Below are positions 46,155 through 53,473 of a DNA stretch of 64,000 nucleotides, piece after piece. Origin of the DNA: Halobaculum magnesiiphilum (GTDB lineage: Archaea > Halobacteriota > Halobacteria > Halobacteriales > Haloferacaceae). Made by a program: the position numbers and the translations under genes. The notes under the pieces are model-generated. The model did not search any database. It saw only the letters and a list, made by a program, of their open reading frames with translations, and was not told where the DNA came from. Positions within the stretch are counted from its first letter, which is position 1, and each line of letters begins with the position of its first letter. The stretch covers positions 2,604,001 to 2,668,000 of the forward strand of contig NZ_CP081958.1 in NCBI RefSeq assembly GCF_019823105.1, in the 5' to 3' direction.

Positions 46155-47378
46155 ATGGAATACGACGACAGCGAGGCGGCGCGCGCGCTCGCCGAGCGAA
46201 CCCGGGAGTTCGTCGACGAGGAGGTCATCCCCGTGGAACGGGAGGTGCTCGGGGACGGCCCCGTGAGCGACGAGCGGCTCGCGGAGCTCCGCGAGGCGGC
46301 CCGCGAGTACGACGTGTTCTGCCCGCAGATAGACGAGGAGTTCGGCGGCATGGGGATGGCCTTCCGCGACGTGCTCCCGATGTTCGAGCAGGCTGGACGG
46401 TCGCTGTTGGGCGCTGCGGCCTGCCGCGTCGACGCCCCCGACGAGGGGAACATGCACACCCTGGAACTGCTGGGCACCGACGAGCAGCAGGAACGGTGGC
46501 TCCGCCCGCTCGTCGCCGGCGAGGTCTCCTCCGGGTTCTCGATGACCGAGCCGATGCAGGGCGGCGGGTCGGACCCGAAGATGATCCGGACGACGGCCGA
46601 GAAGGAGGACGACGAGTGGGTCATCGACGGCCACAAGTGGTGGACCACCGGCGGCACCGAGGCGGACGTGCTCATCGTGATGGCGCGCACCGACCCCGAC
46701 GCACACCCCTACGAGGGAACCTCGCTGTTTCTCGTCCCCGCGGACACGCCGGGCGTGAACGTCGTCCGCGACATCCCCCACGTCGGCGGCGGGGTGACCG
46801 GCGTCGGCCACGCGGAGATCGAGTACGACGGCGTCCGCGTCCCCGAGGAGAACCTCCTCGGGACCCTGAACGAGGGGTTCGCCCACGCACAGCAGCGTCT
46901 CGGCCCCGCCCGGCTCACGCACTGCATGCGATTCGCCGGGATGGCCGAGCGAGCGCTCGACGTGGCGAAGGCCTACACCAGCGAGCGCGAGGCCTTCGGC
47001 GGCCCGATCGCGGACAAGCAGGCCGTCCGCCACGACGTCGCCGACGCGGAGACGGAGCTGCACGCCGTGCGGACGATGGTGCGCGACGCCGCCGACCGGA
47101 TCGACCGCGGCGAGGAGGCGCGCGTGCAGGTCGCGATGAGCAAGACGTTCGCCGCCAACACGGTCCAGGACATCGTCGACACCGCGCTCCAGCTGTGCGG
47201 CGCCAACGGTATCGGAAAGGACCTCCCGATCGGGGACTTCTACGAGTCGGTCCGACAGTTCCGCATCATCGACGGCGCCGACGAGGTCCACCGGCGCGTC
47301 ATCGCCCGCGACGCCTTCTCGGACGTGGACGAGTCGGAGTTGGCGAACGCGACGCGCTACGGCGAACCGAACGGGTAG
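46155..47378 (+). CDS. Acyl-CoA dehydrogenase, ACAD10/11 type
   Basis: FAD flavoprotein of 407 residues. Family motifs are APDEGNMHTLELLG, SGFSMTEPMQGGGSDPKM, HKWWTTGG, RLGPARLTHCMR, LQLCGANGIGKDLPI and IDGADEVHRRV. The last carries DEVH, as in ACAD10/11, where ordinary dehydrogenases have YEGTxxIQ. The N-terminal kinase domain found in the eukaryotic fusions is absent but encoded by the divergent neighbour. Likely substrate: 4-phospho- or 4-hydroxyacyl-CoA, or a branched acyl-CoA. It begins a plus-strand cluster with a hydrolase and a second dehydrogenase. Confidence 0.9.
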   Translation: MEYDDSEAARALAERTREFVDEEVIPVEREVLGDGPVSDERLAELREAAREYDVFCPQIDEEFGGMGMAFRDVLPMFEQAGRSLLGAAACRVDAPDEGNMHTLELLGTDEQQERWLRPLVAGEVSSGFSMTEPMQGGGSDPKMIRTTAEKEDDEWVIDGHKWWTTGGTEADVLIVMARTDPDAHPYEGTSLFLVPADTPGVNVVRDIPHVGGGVTGVGHAEIEYDGVRVPEENLLGTLNEGFAHAQQRLGPARLTHCMRFAGMAERALDVAKAYTSEREAFGGPIADKQAVRHDVADAETELHAVRTMVRDAADRIDRGEEARVQVAMSKTFAANTVQDIVDTALQLCGANGIGKDLPIGDFYESVRQFRIIDGADEVHRRVIARDAFSDVDESELANATRYGEPNG

Positions 47379-47466
47379 GGATCCGGCGAAAAACCGCCCC
47401 CGACCGGAAGCCGCCGCGGCCGAACCGTCGCCCCGATTTTTGTCCCCCGCGGGCGACGGGGCTTCC

Positions 47467-48327
47467 ATGGTGACAGTCGACGCGGACCACGAGGCGTGGA
47501 CGGCCGCCCAGTCGGAGACGACGGCGGTCGTCGACGGCCGGGAGCTGGACGTGGCGTACTACGAGGCCGGCCGCGACAACGGCGGTCCGCCGGCGATCTT
47601 CCTCCACGGGATCCCGACGTGGTCGTTCCTGTGGCGGGGGATCGCCCCCGCGGTCGCCGAGGACAGACACGTGATCGCCCCCGACCTCGTCGGCTACGGC
47701 AACTCCCAGCGTACCGACGACTTCGACCGGTCGATCCGCGCGCAGACGGGCGTGCTCGCCGAACTGATCGCCGACGCGGGGTACGAAGAGGTCGACCTCG
47801 TCGCCCACGACATCGGCGGCGGGGTCGCGCTGCGGTTCGCCGCCGCCCGCCCACGACAGGTGCGGAAGCTGGTGCTGTCGAACGCCGCGTGCTTCGACTC
47901 GTGGCCGGTCGAGTACATCAACTCCCTCGGCGTGCCCGGCGTCGTCGAGGGCTGGGACGACGCGGAGTTCGAGGAGAACATGGAGTTCCTGTTCGCCGAG
48001 GGCGCCCACGGCGACGCCGACCCGTCGTTCGTCGCGGGGATGCGGGCGCCGTGGGCCCGCGAGGGCGGCCGGCCGGCGCTTGCGCGGGCGGCGGTCGCGA
48101 CGAACACCAACCACACGACCTGCATCAACTACGGGGCGATCACCGCCGAGACGCTGTGTCTGTGGGGCGCCGACGACGTGCTCCAGCCGATCGACAACGC
48201 AGAGCGCCTCGCCGACGCCGTCGCCGGCGACGCCGAGGTCGTCGGTCTCGACGACGCCTACCACTGGGTCACTCACGACCGCACCGAGGCGTACCGCGAG
48301 CGGGTGCGGACGTTCCTCGCGGACTGA
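47467..48327 (+). CDS. Alpha/beta-hydrolase with Asp nucleophile (haloalkane dehalogenase/epoxide hydrolase-like)
   Basis: A 286-residue hydrolase. LHGIPTWSFLWRGIAP is the HGxPTxSxLWR oxyanion signature of haloalkane dehalogenases. The nucleophile elbow VAHDIGGGVAL puts Asp115 where Ser is usual, and His266 in YHWVTHD is the base. The Trp that normally follows the nucleophile and binds halide (HDWGG) is Ile here, so true dehalogenase activity is doubtful. Epoxide or other covalent-ester chemistry is more likely. It sits between two acyl-CoA dehydrogenase genes. ATG 47467. Confidence 0.82.
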   Translation: MVTVDADHEAWTAAQSETTAVVDGRELDVAYYEAGRDNGGPPAIFLHGIPTWSFLWRGIAPAVAEDRHVIAPDLVGYGNSQRTDDFDRSIRAQTGVLAELIADAGYEEVDLVAHDIGGGVALRFAAARPRQVRKLVLSNAACFDSWPVEYINSLGVPGVVEGWDDAEFEENMEFLFAEGAHGDADPSFVAGMRAPWAREGGRPALARAAVATNTNHTTCINYGAITAETLCLWGADDVLQPIDNAERLADAVAGDAEVVGLDDAYHWVTHDRTEAYRERVRTFLAD

Positions 48328-48374
48328 CCCGAACCCGTTCGCGGCGCTCGCGGACGGACGGGAACCGGCGGTGG

Positions 48375-48381
48375 CTATTTA
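48375..48381 (+). promoter_or_regulatory. TATA element of the second acyl-CoA dehydrogenase
   Basis: CTATTTA, centred about 27 bases before ATG 48405, suggesting its own leaderless transcript within the cluster. Confidence 0.5.
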
Positions 48382-48404
48382 GCGATGGAAACTCCAGAGC
48401 CGCC

Positions 48405-49553
48405 ATGTCGTTCCAGCTTTCGAGCGAACAGGAGGCGATCCGCGACGTGGTCCGGGAATTCGGGGAAAACGAGATCCGACCCGTCGCGCGCGAACACGAC
48501 GAGTCGCGCGAGTACCCGCACGACCTCGTCGAGCAGGCCGCACAGTACGACCTGGTGGCGCCGACGATCCCCGAGGAGTACGGCGGCGCCGGGATGGATC
48601 TCCTGACCTCGGCGGTCGTTACCGAGGAGCTGTGGCGCGCGGACCCCGGGATCGGCTCGGCCATCGGCTCGCGCGGCTTCGGCACGACGATGATCCGGGA
48701 GTTCGGCGACGAGTGGATGAAAGAAGAGTGGCTCCCGAAGGTCGCTGCCGGCGACGCGGCCACCTGCTCGTGCATCTCCGAGCCCGCGCACGGCTCCGAC
48801 GTGGCGGGTATCGAGACCCGCGCGGAACTCGACGAGGAGGCCGGCGAGTGGGTGCTCGACGGCGACAAGATGTGGATCACGAACGGGACGATCGCCGACG
48901 TGGCGGTCGTGATGGCGAAGACCTCGCCCGGCGAGCGCCACCGGGGCATCACCGCGTTCCTCGTCGAGGCCGACCGCGACGGCTTCGAGCCGACGAAGAT
49001 CGACAACAAGCTCGGTATCCGCGCCTCCGACCTCGCGGAGATCCGTCTCGACGACGTGCGCGTCCCCGAGGACAACGTGATCGGCGCGGTCGACCAGGGC
49101 TTCTACCAGCTGATGGCGTTCTTCGCCGGCGGGCGCACCTCCGTGGCCGCGCAGGCCGTCGGCGCCGCCCAGGGCGCGCTCGACGCCGCCGTCGAATACG
49201 CCGGCGAGCGCGAGCAGGGCGGCAAGACGATCCAGGAGTACCAGGCGATCTCCCACAAGCTCGCCGAGATGGCTACCGACGTGGAGGCGGCGCGGTCGCT
49301 GACGTACCGCGCGGCGTCGGTCGTCGACGCGGACGGCAACGACCAGCTGGCCGCGAAGTTCGCGTCGATGGCGAAGCTGTTCGCCTCCGAGCGCGCCGTC
49401 GAGGTCGCCGACGAGGGGATCCAGGTCCACGGCGGCGCCGGCTTCGTCACGGACCACCCCGCCGAGCGCTTCTACCGCGACGCACGGATCACGAAGATCT
49501 ACGAGGGGACCTCCGAGATCCAGAAGAACATCATCTCGGATCAGCTGCTGTGA
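48405..49553 (+). CDS. Acyl-CoA dehydrogenase (medium/short-chain type)
   Basis: Typical 382-residue FAD dehydrogenase introducing the 2,3-double bond of acyl-CoAs. Features: IPEEYGGAGMDLLTS, SCISEPAHGSDVAG, DKMWITNGTIADV (flavin and substrate contacts), AVDQGFYQLMAFFAGGR, and the catalytic glutamate in ITKIYEGTSEIQKNII. It differs from the dehydrogenase at 46155 in carrying the normal C-terminal catalytic motif. Electrons should go to an ETF, not encoded here. Chain-length preference is not readable. Confidence 0.93.
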   Translation: MSFQLSSEQEAIRDVVREFGENEIRPVAREHDESREYPHDLVEQAAQYDLVAPTIPEEYGGAGMDLLTSAVVTEELWRADPGIGSAIGSRGFGTTMIREFGDEWMKEEWLPKVAAGDAATCSCISEPAHGSDVAGIETRAELDEEAGEWVLDGDKMWITNGTIADVAVVMAKTSPGERHRGITAFLVEADRDGFEPTKIDNKLGIRASDLAEIRLDDVRVPEDNVIGAVDQGFYQLMAFFAGGRTSVAAQAVGAAQGALDAAVEYAGEREQGGKTIQEYQAISHKLAEMATDVEAARSLTYRAASVVDADGNDQLAAKFASMAKLFASERAVEVADEGIQVHGGAGFVTDHPAERFYRDARITKIYEGTSEIQKNIISDQLL

Positions 49554-49642
49554 GCGCGCGAGGAGGGAGCGGTCAGACGGACGGTCGCAACGGTTCGTCG
49601 GCACGTTCGCGGACGAGTGCCGCCCGGCATCGGCCGGGGAGC

Positions 49643-49690
49643 ATCAGCCTCAGACTCGGCCTCGGTTTCGGCCTCGGACTCGGATACGGC
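49643..49690. repeat. Hexanucleotide repeat (CTCGGN), eight units
   Basis: Eight consecutive 6-mers: ATCAGC, CTCAGA, CTCGGC, CTCGGT, TTCGGC, CTCGGA, CTCGGA, TACGGC. It ends 17 bases before the regulator start at 49708, where a promoter would be expected; no clear TATA box is seen in this gap. Confidence 0.6.
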
Positions 49691-49707
49691 GCCGAGAGGG
49701 GTGGGGA

Positions 49708-50244
49708 ATGAGCGACGACGCCGGCGACCACCCCGGCGGCGACGCCCCGGACTGGGACTTCTCCGAGCGCGACGTGGCGATCCTCGAGGAGGTCGCCGAC
49801 AACCCGGGCATCTCCTCGCGGGAGCTGTCGCGGGTGCTGGAGGCCGATTACGGCATCGAGGTCTCGCACGTCACCGTCAGCGAGACGCTCCGGAAGATGC
49901 GCGAGCGGGGCGTGTTCCGCGACGCCATCGTCCCGAACGAGGACTACTACGCCTTCGGCCTGTTCGAGTTCAAGTTCGACCCCTCCAACTTCGCGGAGGA
50001 GTGGCGCGCGGCGATGGAGTACATCCGCGACGATCCTCACACGCTGCTGTACTTCCTCTCTGACGGCGAGTACCAGTGGAAGTCGGTGATGATGTTCCCC
50101 ACCCGGGAGGCCCAGTCGAAGTGGATCCACGAGTTCTACAAGGAACACGGCGCGGTCGTCTCGAACCTCCGGAACCACGTCGTCCACAACGTCCTCAAGT
50201 TCCGCACCGACCCGGAGATCTTCCGGACCTTACGCGAGGAGTAG
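49708..50244 (+). CDS. Winged-helix transcriptional regulator
   Basis: A 178-residue regulator. The N-terminal winged helix (about 18-75) reads FSERDVAILEEVADNPGISS, RELSRVLEADY, then VSHVTVSETLRKMRERGVF as recognition helix and wing. The C-terminal ~95 residues (FGLFEFKFDPSNFAEEW, HTLLYFLSDGEYQWKS) form an alpha/beta ligand-sensing domain seen in haloarchaeal Lrp-like proteins. Position between the acyl-CoA dehydrogenase and the dehydrogenase/reductase suggests it controls this cluster, perhaps through the palindrome at 50331-50345. Confidence 0.85.
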   Translation: MSDDAGDHPGGDAPDWDFSERDVAILEEVADNPGISSRELSRVLEADYGIEVSHVTVSETLRKMRERGVFRDAIVPNEDYYAFGLFEFKFDPSNFAEEWRAAMEYIRDDPHTLLYFLSDGEYQWKSVMMFPTREAQSKWIHEFYKEHGAVVSNLRNHVVHNVLKFRTDPEIFRTLREE

Positions 50245-50330
50245 AGGACTGGACTGTCGTCCACCCTTCGACCCGTCGCTCGTTATACCACGGGGACCCG
50301 AGGGCCGACCGATAGGTGTACCGCCGCGAG

Positions 50331-50345
50331 CTTACCAATGGTAAG
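50331..50345. promoter_or_regulatory. Palindromic operator candidate CTTACC-AAT-GGTAAG
   Basis: Perfect 6-3-6 inverted repeat in the 294-bp gap after the regulator gene and before the SDR. A TATA-like GTTATACC lies at about 50282-50289. The size fits a winged-helix dimer site. The rest of the gap holds only the possible small ORF at 50402. Confidence 0.45.
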
Positions 50346-50401
50346 TTTCGGCCGGGTTCGCCCCCCGGGATTCATGGGATTCCGCCCCCGACCCACTGTC
50401 G

Positions 50402-50542
50402 ATGACACGACACACTGACCCACACGACGCGGAATCGCATCACATGGACACACACGACACGGATCCCCACGGAAATCCCCGCCCTCCCGCCCGCACCCGT
50501 GCGACGACCCCGACGCCCTCGTCCGGCGGGTGGTCGGCGTGA
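50402..50542 (+). CDS. Possible 46-residue His/Asp-rich small protein
   Basis: Open frame of 46 codons starting ATG at 50402 (MTRHTDPHDAESHHMDTHDT), with eight His among the first 23 residues and a Pro/Arg/Thr-rich tail. Its TGA overlaps the SDR start codon (GTGA at 50539-50542), an arrangement common for coupled genes. His clusters could bind metal. No family is recognised, and GC-rich DNA gives such frames by chance, so it is only a candidate. Confidence 0.3.
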   Translation: MTRHTDPHDAESHHMDTHDTDPHGNPRPPARTRATTPTPSSGGWSA

Positions 50543-51405
50543 GCGACCCCGGCGACGACGCCGCCCGCCGGATCGCCGACCGCTTCTCGCTTTCGGGCGA
50601 GGTGGCGGTGGTCACCGGCGCCTCCAGCGGGATCGGCCGCGCGATCGCCGAGGAGTTCGCCGCCGACGGCGCCGACGTGGTCGTCTGCTCGCGCGAGCAG
50701 GGGAACGTCGACCCCGTCGCCGAGGCGATCAACGAGGCCGCGGAGGCCGACGCCGACACGGACGGCGATGCCGAGGGTGACGACGAGCCGGGTGCGGACC
50801 CCGCTCACGGTCGCTGTCTCGCCGTCGAGTGCGACGTGACCGACCGCGACGCCGTCGACGCGCTCGTCGAGGCGACCGTCGAGGAGTTCGGCGGGCTCGA
50901 CGTGCTCGTGAACAACGCGGGCGCGTCGTTCATGGCGGCCTTCGAGGACATCTCCGCGAACGGGTGGGAGACCATCGTCGACATCAACCTCCACGGCACG
51001 TTCCACTGCACGCAGGCCGCCGGCGACCATCTCGCCGACGGCGGCGGCACGGTGGTCAACCTCGCGAGCGTCGCGGGCCGACGTGCCGCTCAGTACATGA
51101 GCCACTACGGCGCGGCGAAGGCGGGCGTGATCAACCTCACCGAGACGCTCGCGCTGGAGTGGGCCGGCCGGGACGTGCGCGTCAACTGCATCGCTCCCGG
51201 GTTCGTGGCGACGCCGGGCGTCGAACAACAGATGGGCGTCTCCGCCGACGAGGTCGACCGCGGCGACGTGGACCGCCGGATCGGTACGAGCGAGGAGATC
51301 GCCGACATCGCCCGCTTCCTCGCGAGCGACGCCGCCAGCTACATGACCGGCGAGACGGTGGCGGCCCAGGGCGTCCCGCAGGGCGAGGAGCTCCCGCAGC
51401 AGTAG
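50539..51405 (+). CDS. Short-chain dehydrogenase/reductase
   Basis: Classical SDR of 288 residues using NAD(P). TGASSGIG (cofactor), NNAG, the catalytic Ser in LASVAG and the YxxxK in YGAAKAG are all intact. An acidic insert of about 30 residues (near 70-100, Asp/Glu/Ala-rich) is unusual. GTG 50539 is preferred to GTG 50530. In context it may oxidise a hydroxyacyl-CoA, as the SDR of lva-type pathways or 3-hydroxyacyl-CoA dehydrogenases do. The frame continues after its TAG into a VOC-family remnant. Confidence 0.9.
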   Translation: MSDPGDDAARRIADRFSLSGEVAVVTGASSGIGRAIAEEFAADGADVVVCSREQGNVDPVAEAINEAAEADADTDGDAEGDDEPGADPAHGRCLAVECDVTDRDAVDALVEATVEEFGGLDVLVNNAGASFMAAFEDISANGWETIVDINLHGTFHCTQAAGDHLADGGGTVVNLASVAGRRAAQYMSHYGAAKAGVINLTETLALEWAGRDVRVNCIAPGFVATPGVEQQMGVSADEVDRGDVDRRIGTSEEIADIARFLASDAASYMTGETVAAQGVPQGEELPQQ

Positions 51406-51492
51406 CACGACCCGCTCGATTGCGGGTACTACGCGCTCTACTGCGAGTCCCCGGACGGCCTGAAGGTCGAGGTCGTCGCCCCGGGTGCGTAG
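51406..51492 (+). pseudogene. Remnant of a VOC/glyoxalase-family protein C terminus
   Basis: Directly after the SDR stop and in the same frame, 28 codons read H-D-P-L-D-C then GYYALYCESPDGLKVEVVA before a TAG at 51490. The pattern GYYAxYxxDPDGxKxEVV is the C-terminal strand pair of glyoxalase/bleomycin-resistance (VOC) proteins, whose final Glu binds metal. There is no start codon or upstream VOC sequence, so it is a relic joined to the SDR gene. Confidence 0.65.
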
Positions 51493-51493
51493 C

Positions 51494-51598
51494 TCACAGC
51501 GCGATGCTGGCGAGGCCGAGCGCGGCGACGGCGGTGACCGCGAGCACTGCCGCGGTCGCGAGGCCGAGTCGGACGCGAACGGCGGTCTCGGTGCGCAT
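51494..51598 (-). CDS. 34-residue single-span membrane protein
   Basis: Begins MRTETAVRVRLGLATA and continues as one hydrophobic Ala/Leu/Val helix to the end: a positively charged N terminus followed by a membrane segment. A strong Shine-Dalgarno GGAGGT lies six bases before the ATG at 51598, rare in this window and good support for translation. It is too small for family assignment. It could be a regulatory microprotein; its neighbours are the HTH regulator (same strand, upstream) and the VOC relic. Confidence 0.5.
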   Translation of the reverse strand: MRTETAVRVRLGLATAAVLAVTAVAALGLASIAL

Positions 51599-51659
51599 AC
51601 CTCGACCTCCGGGACGGACTACTTCAACCTACGCCGCCGGTTATCGGAAGTGAAAACAT

Positions 51660-52529
51660 CTACGGCTCGCGGGACGCGTCGACGACTTCGTAGGAGACGG
51701 CGGTCTCGCGGAGCCCCTCGGCGTGTGCCGCGAGGTCGCCGGCGACGACGACCAACAGCACGTCGAGCCCGCGCATGGCGGCCTCGCGGACGGCGTCGAC
51801 GGTACCGAAGCGCACGTCCGGGTCGCGGTCGATGCGACCCAGTGCAGCCAGCGCCTCGGTCCCCGCGGCGACGACCAGGTCGGCGTCGCCGGCGAGGTCC
51901 CGCAGTCGGTCGGGGTCGATCGCGCCGCTCCCGCCGTCGCGGACGCCGGGGACGGTGACGGCCGTGACGGCGCCCAGCTCGTAGTCGACGACGCCGTCGA
52001 ACTCCGCGACGCCGACGTCGTCGCCCGACTCGCCGGACGTGACGGCGACCGCGGTGGCGCCGGCGTCGTCCGAGCCGCCGGACGCGGCGTCCGTGTCGGG
52101 AGCGTCGCCGTCCGCGTCGGCGACCCGGCGCGCGTGGAGGACTCCCTCGCGCATCGAGAGGCCGACGTGATCACCCTCCTCGACGGGGCCGTCCGCGAGA
52201 GCAGTCTCGACCTCCACGTCGCCCAGCACGTCGTTCGTGACGTGATCGAGGTACTCGCTGAGCTCGTCGGTCCGGGAGATGAGCCAGTCGACGCCCTCCT
52301 TGGTGACGCGGTAGCGCCCGCGACCCTCGCGGTCGACGAAGCCGCCGTCGGCGAGGTCGCCGAGGTGTTCGGAGACCGCCTGGGCGGTGATCCCGATGGC
52401 GTCGGCGATCTCGCGCTGACTCACCGCCGGTTGGCGCTCGGCGATCTCGACGAGGATGCGGTACCGCGTCGCGTCGCGCTTGTGTCGGAGGACGCCGAGG
52501 TCGGCGTCGCCGTCCGTACCGTCGCTCAC
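51660..52529 (-). CDS. Winged-helix regulator with C-terminal sensing domain
   Basis: A 289-residue haloarchaeal regulator. The winged helix (about 8-85) reads GVLRHKRDATRYRILVEIAE, QREIADAIGITAQAVSEHLG and GGFVDREGRGRYRVTKEG. After an Asp-rich linker, the C-terminal half (about 150-285) is alpha/beta and contains LVVAAGTEALAALGR and GLDVLLVVVAGDLAAH. It binds no ligand that I can name (probably a DUF7839-type domain). GTG 52529 is chosen: CTCTATTTG on the minus strand, about 26 bases upstream, looks like its TATA box and predicts a leaderless transcript. Confidence 0.78.
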   Translation of the reverse strand: MSDGTDGDADLGVLRHKRDATRYRILVEIAERQPAVSQREIADAIGITAQAVSEHLGDLADGGFVDREGRGRYRVTKEGVDWLISRTDELSEYLDHVTNDVLGDVEVETALADGPVEEGDHVGLSMREGVLHARRVADADGDAPDTDAASGGSDDAGATAVAVTSGESGDDVGVAEFDGVVDYELGAVTAVTVPGVRDGGSGAIDPDRLRDLAGDADLVVAAGTEALAALGRIDRDPDVRFGTVDAVREAAMRGLDVLLVVVAGDLAAHAEGLRETAVSYEVVDASREP

Positions 52530-52643
52530 GGTCGATATACGGGGACGAACACAAATAGAGTTGCGGTCCCCGTCCGGAGATCGCGGCCGAGGGCCGATCA
52601 CCCTCAAGCGGAGTTGTGCTCGCGGTCGGGTGGGTGCCCGCGA

Positions 52644-53330
52644 TCAGACGCCCTCTAAGAGCCGCTGGAGGTGCTCCGGCGGCACCGCCCCCCGGGCGGC
52701 GTGGCCGTCGGCGACGAACGTCGGCACGCCGGTGACGCCGCGCTCGCGGGCCGCCTCGAACTGCGACTCCAGTTCCTCGGCCAGCCGCTCGTCGTCGACC
52801 GCGTCGCGGACCTCCGCGCCGTCGAAGCCGACCGACTCGGCCAGCTCCGCGAGGGTGTCGAGGTCGTCGATCTCGCGGCCGTCCTCCCAGTGGGCCTCGA
52901 GGACGGCGTCGTAGAACTCGCGGAACGTGTCGAGGTCGTACGACTGCTTGACGTACAGCGCGGCCTGCTGGGCGTCCCAGGAGTCGGCGTCGTGCACCTC
53001 GTCGAACGCGAGCATCTCCTCGGCGTCGTACTCCTCGCGCAGGCGCACGACGTTCTCGCGCACCTGATCGTAGTAGTCCTCGTCCTTGCCGTCGTTCACG
53101 TCGTCGCGGATCTCGCCGTCGGGGCCGCGCTTGTGCCCGCGGAGGTCGAAGAACTGCCACTCCACGTCCACCTCGGGGAGGTCGCGCTCGGCGCGGTCCT
53201 CGCGGTACTGTCGCAGCGACGCCCGCCCGAGATAGCAGAACGGACAGACGAAGTCGGAGTAGATCGTGACCGGTCGTCGCTCGCTCGCGTCGTCGGCCGG
53301 GTCGTCGGCGGATGCGTCGTCGGTGCTCAC
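52644..53330 (-). CDS. DsbA-family oxidoreductase (FrnE-like)
   Basis: Thioredoxin-fold protein of 228 residues with an inserted helical domain. The redox motif is CPFC in YSDFVCPFCYLGRASL, the cis-Pro loop is GVTGVPTFVADG, and the middle helices contain DADSWDAQQAALYVKQSYD. No signal peptide: it is cytoplasmic, like FrnE proteins that act in disulfide isomerisation and oxidative stress. GTG start at 53330, after which an acidic tail of 17 residues precedes the fold. Confidence 0.9.
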   Translation of the reverse strand: MSTDDASADDPADDASERRPVTIYSDFVCPFCYLGRASLRQYREDRAERDLPEVDVEWQFFDLRGHKRGPDGEIRDDVNDGKDEDYYDQVRENVVRLREEYDAEEMLAFDEVHDADSWDAQQAALYVKQSYDLDTFREFYDAVLEAHWEDGREIDDLDTLAELAESVGFDGAEVRDAVDDERLAEELESQFEAARERGVTGVPTFVADGHAARGAVPPEHLQRLLEGV

Positions 53331-53473
53331 GGCCGTCCAAAGGACGCCCCCGGTTTAGGGTTCGTCGCTCCCGGCCGTTCTCCGCGCACGACCGGGGCCG
53401 GGGCGGCGACGGAGCCACGGCCGGGTCCGCGGTACCGGCGGGTTTTTCACGGGTGGGCCACCCCTGTGGAGGT

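Noticed and set aside
46001-47468. Upstream extension of the kinase frame opposite the ACAD gene
   Set aside because: Shadow of the plus-strand acyl-CoA dehydrogenase; kinase motifs begin after 45998.
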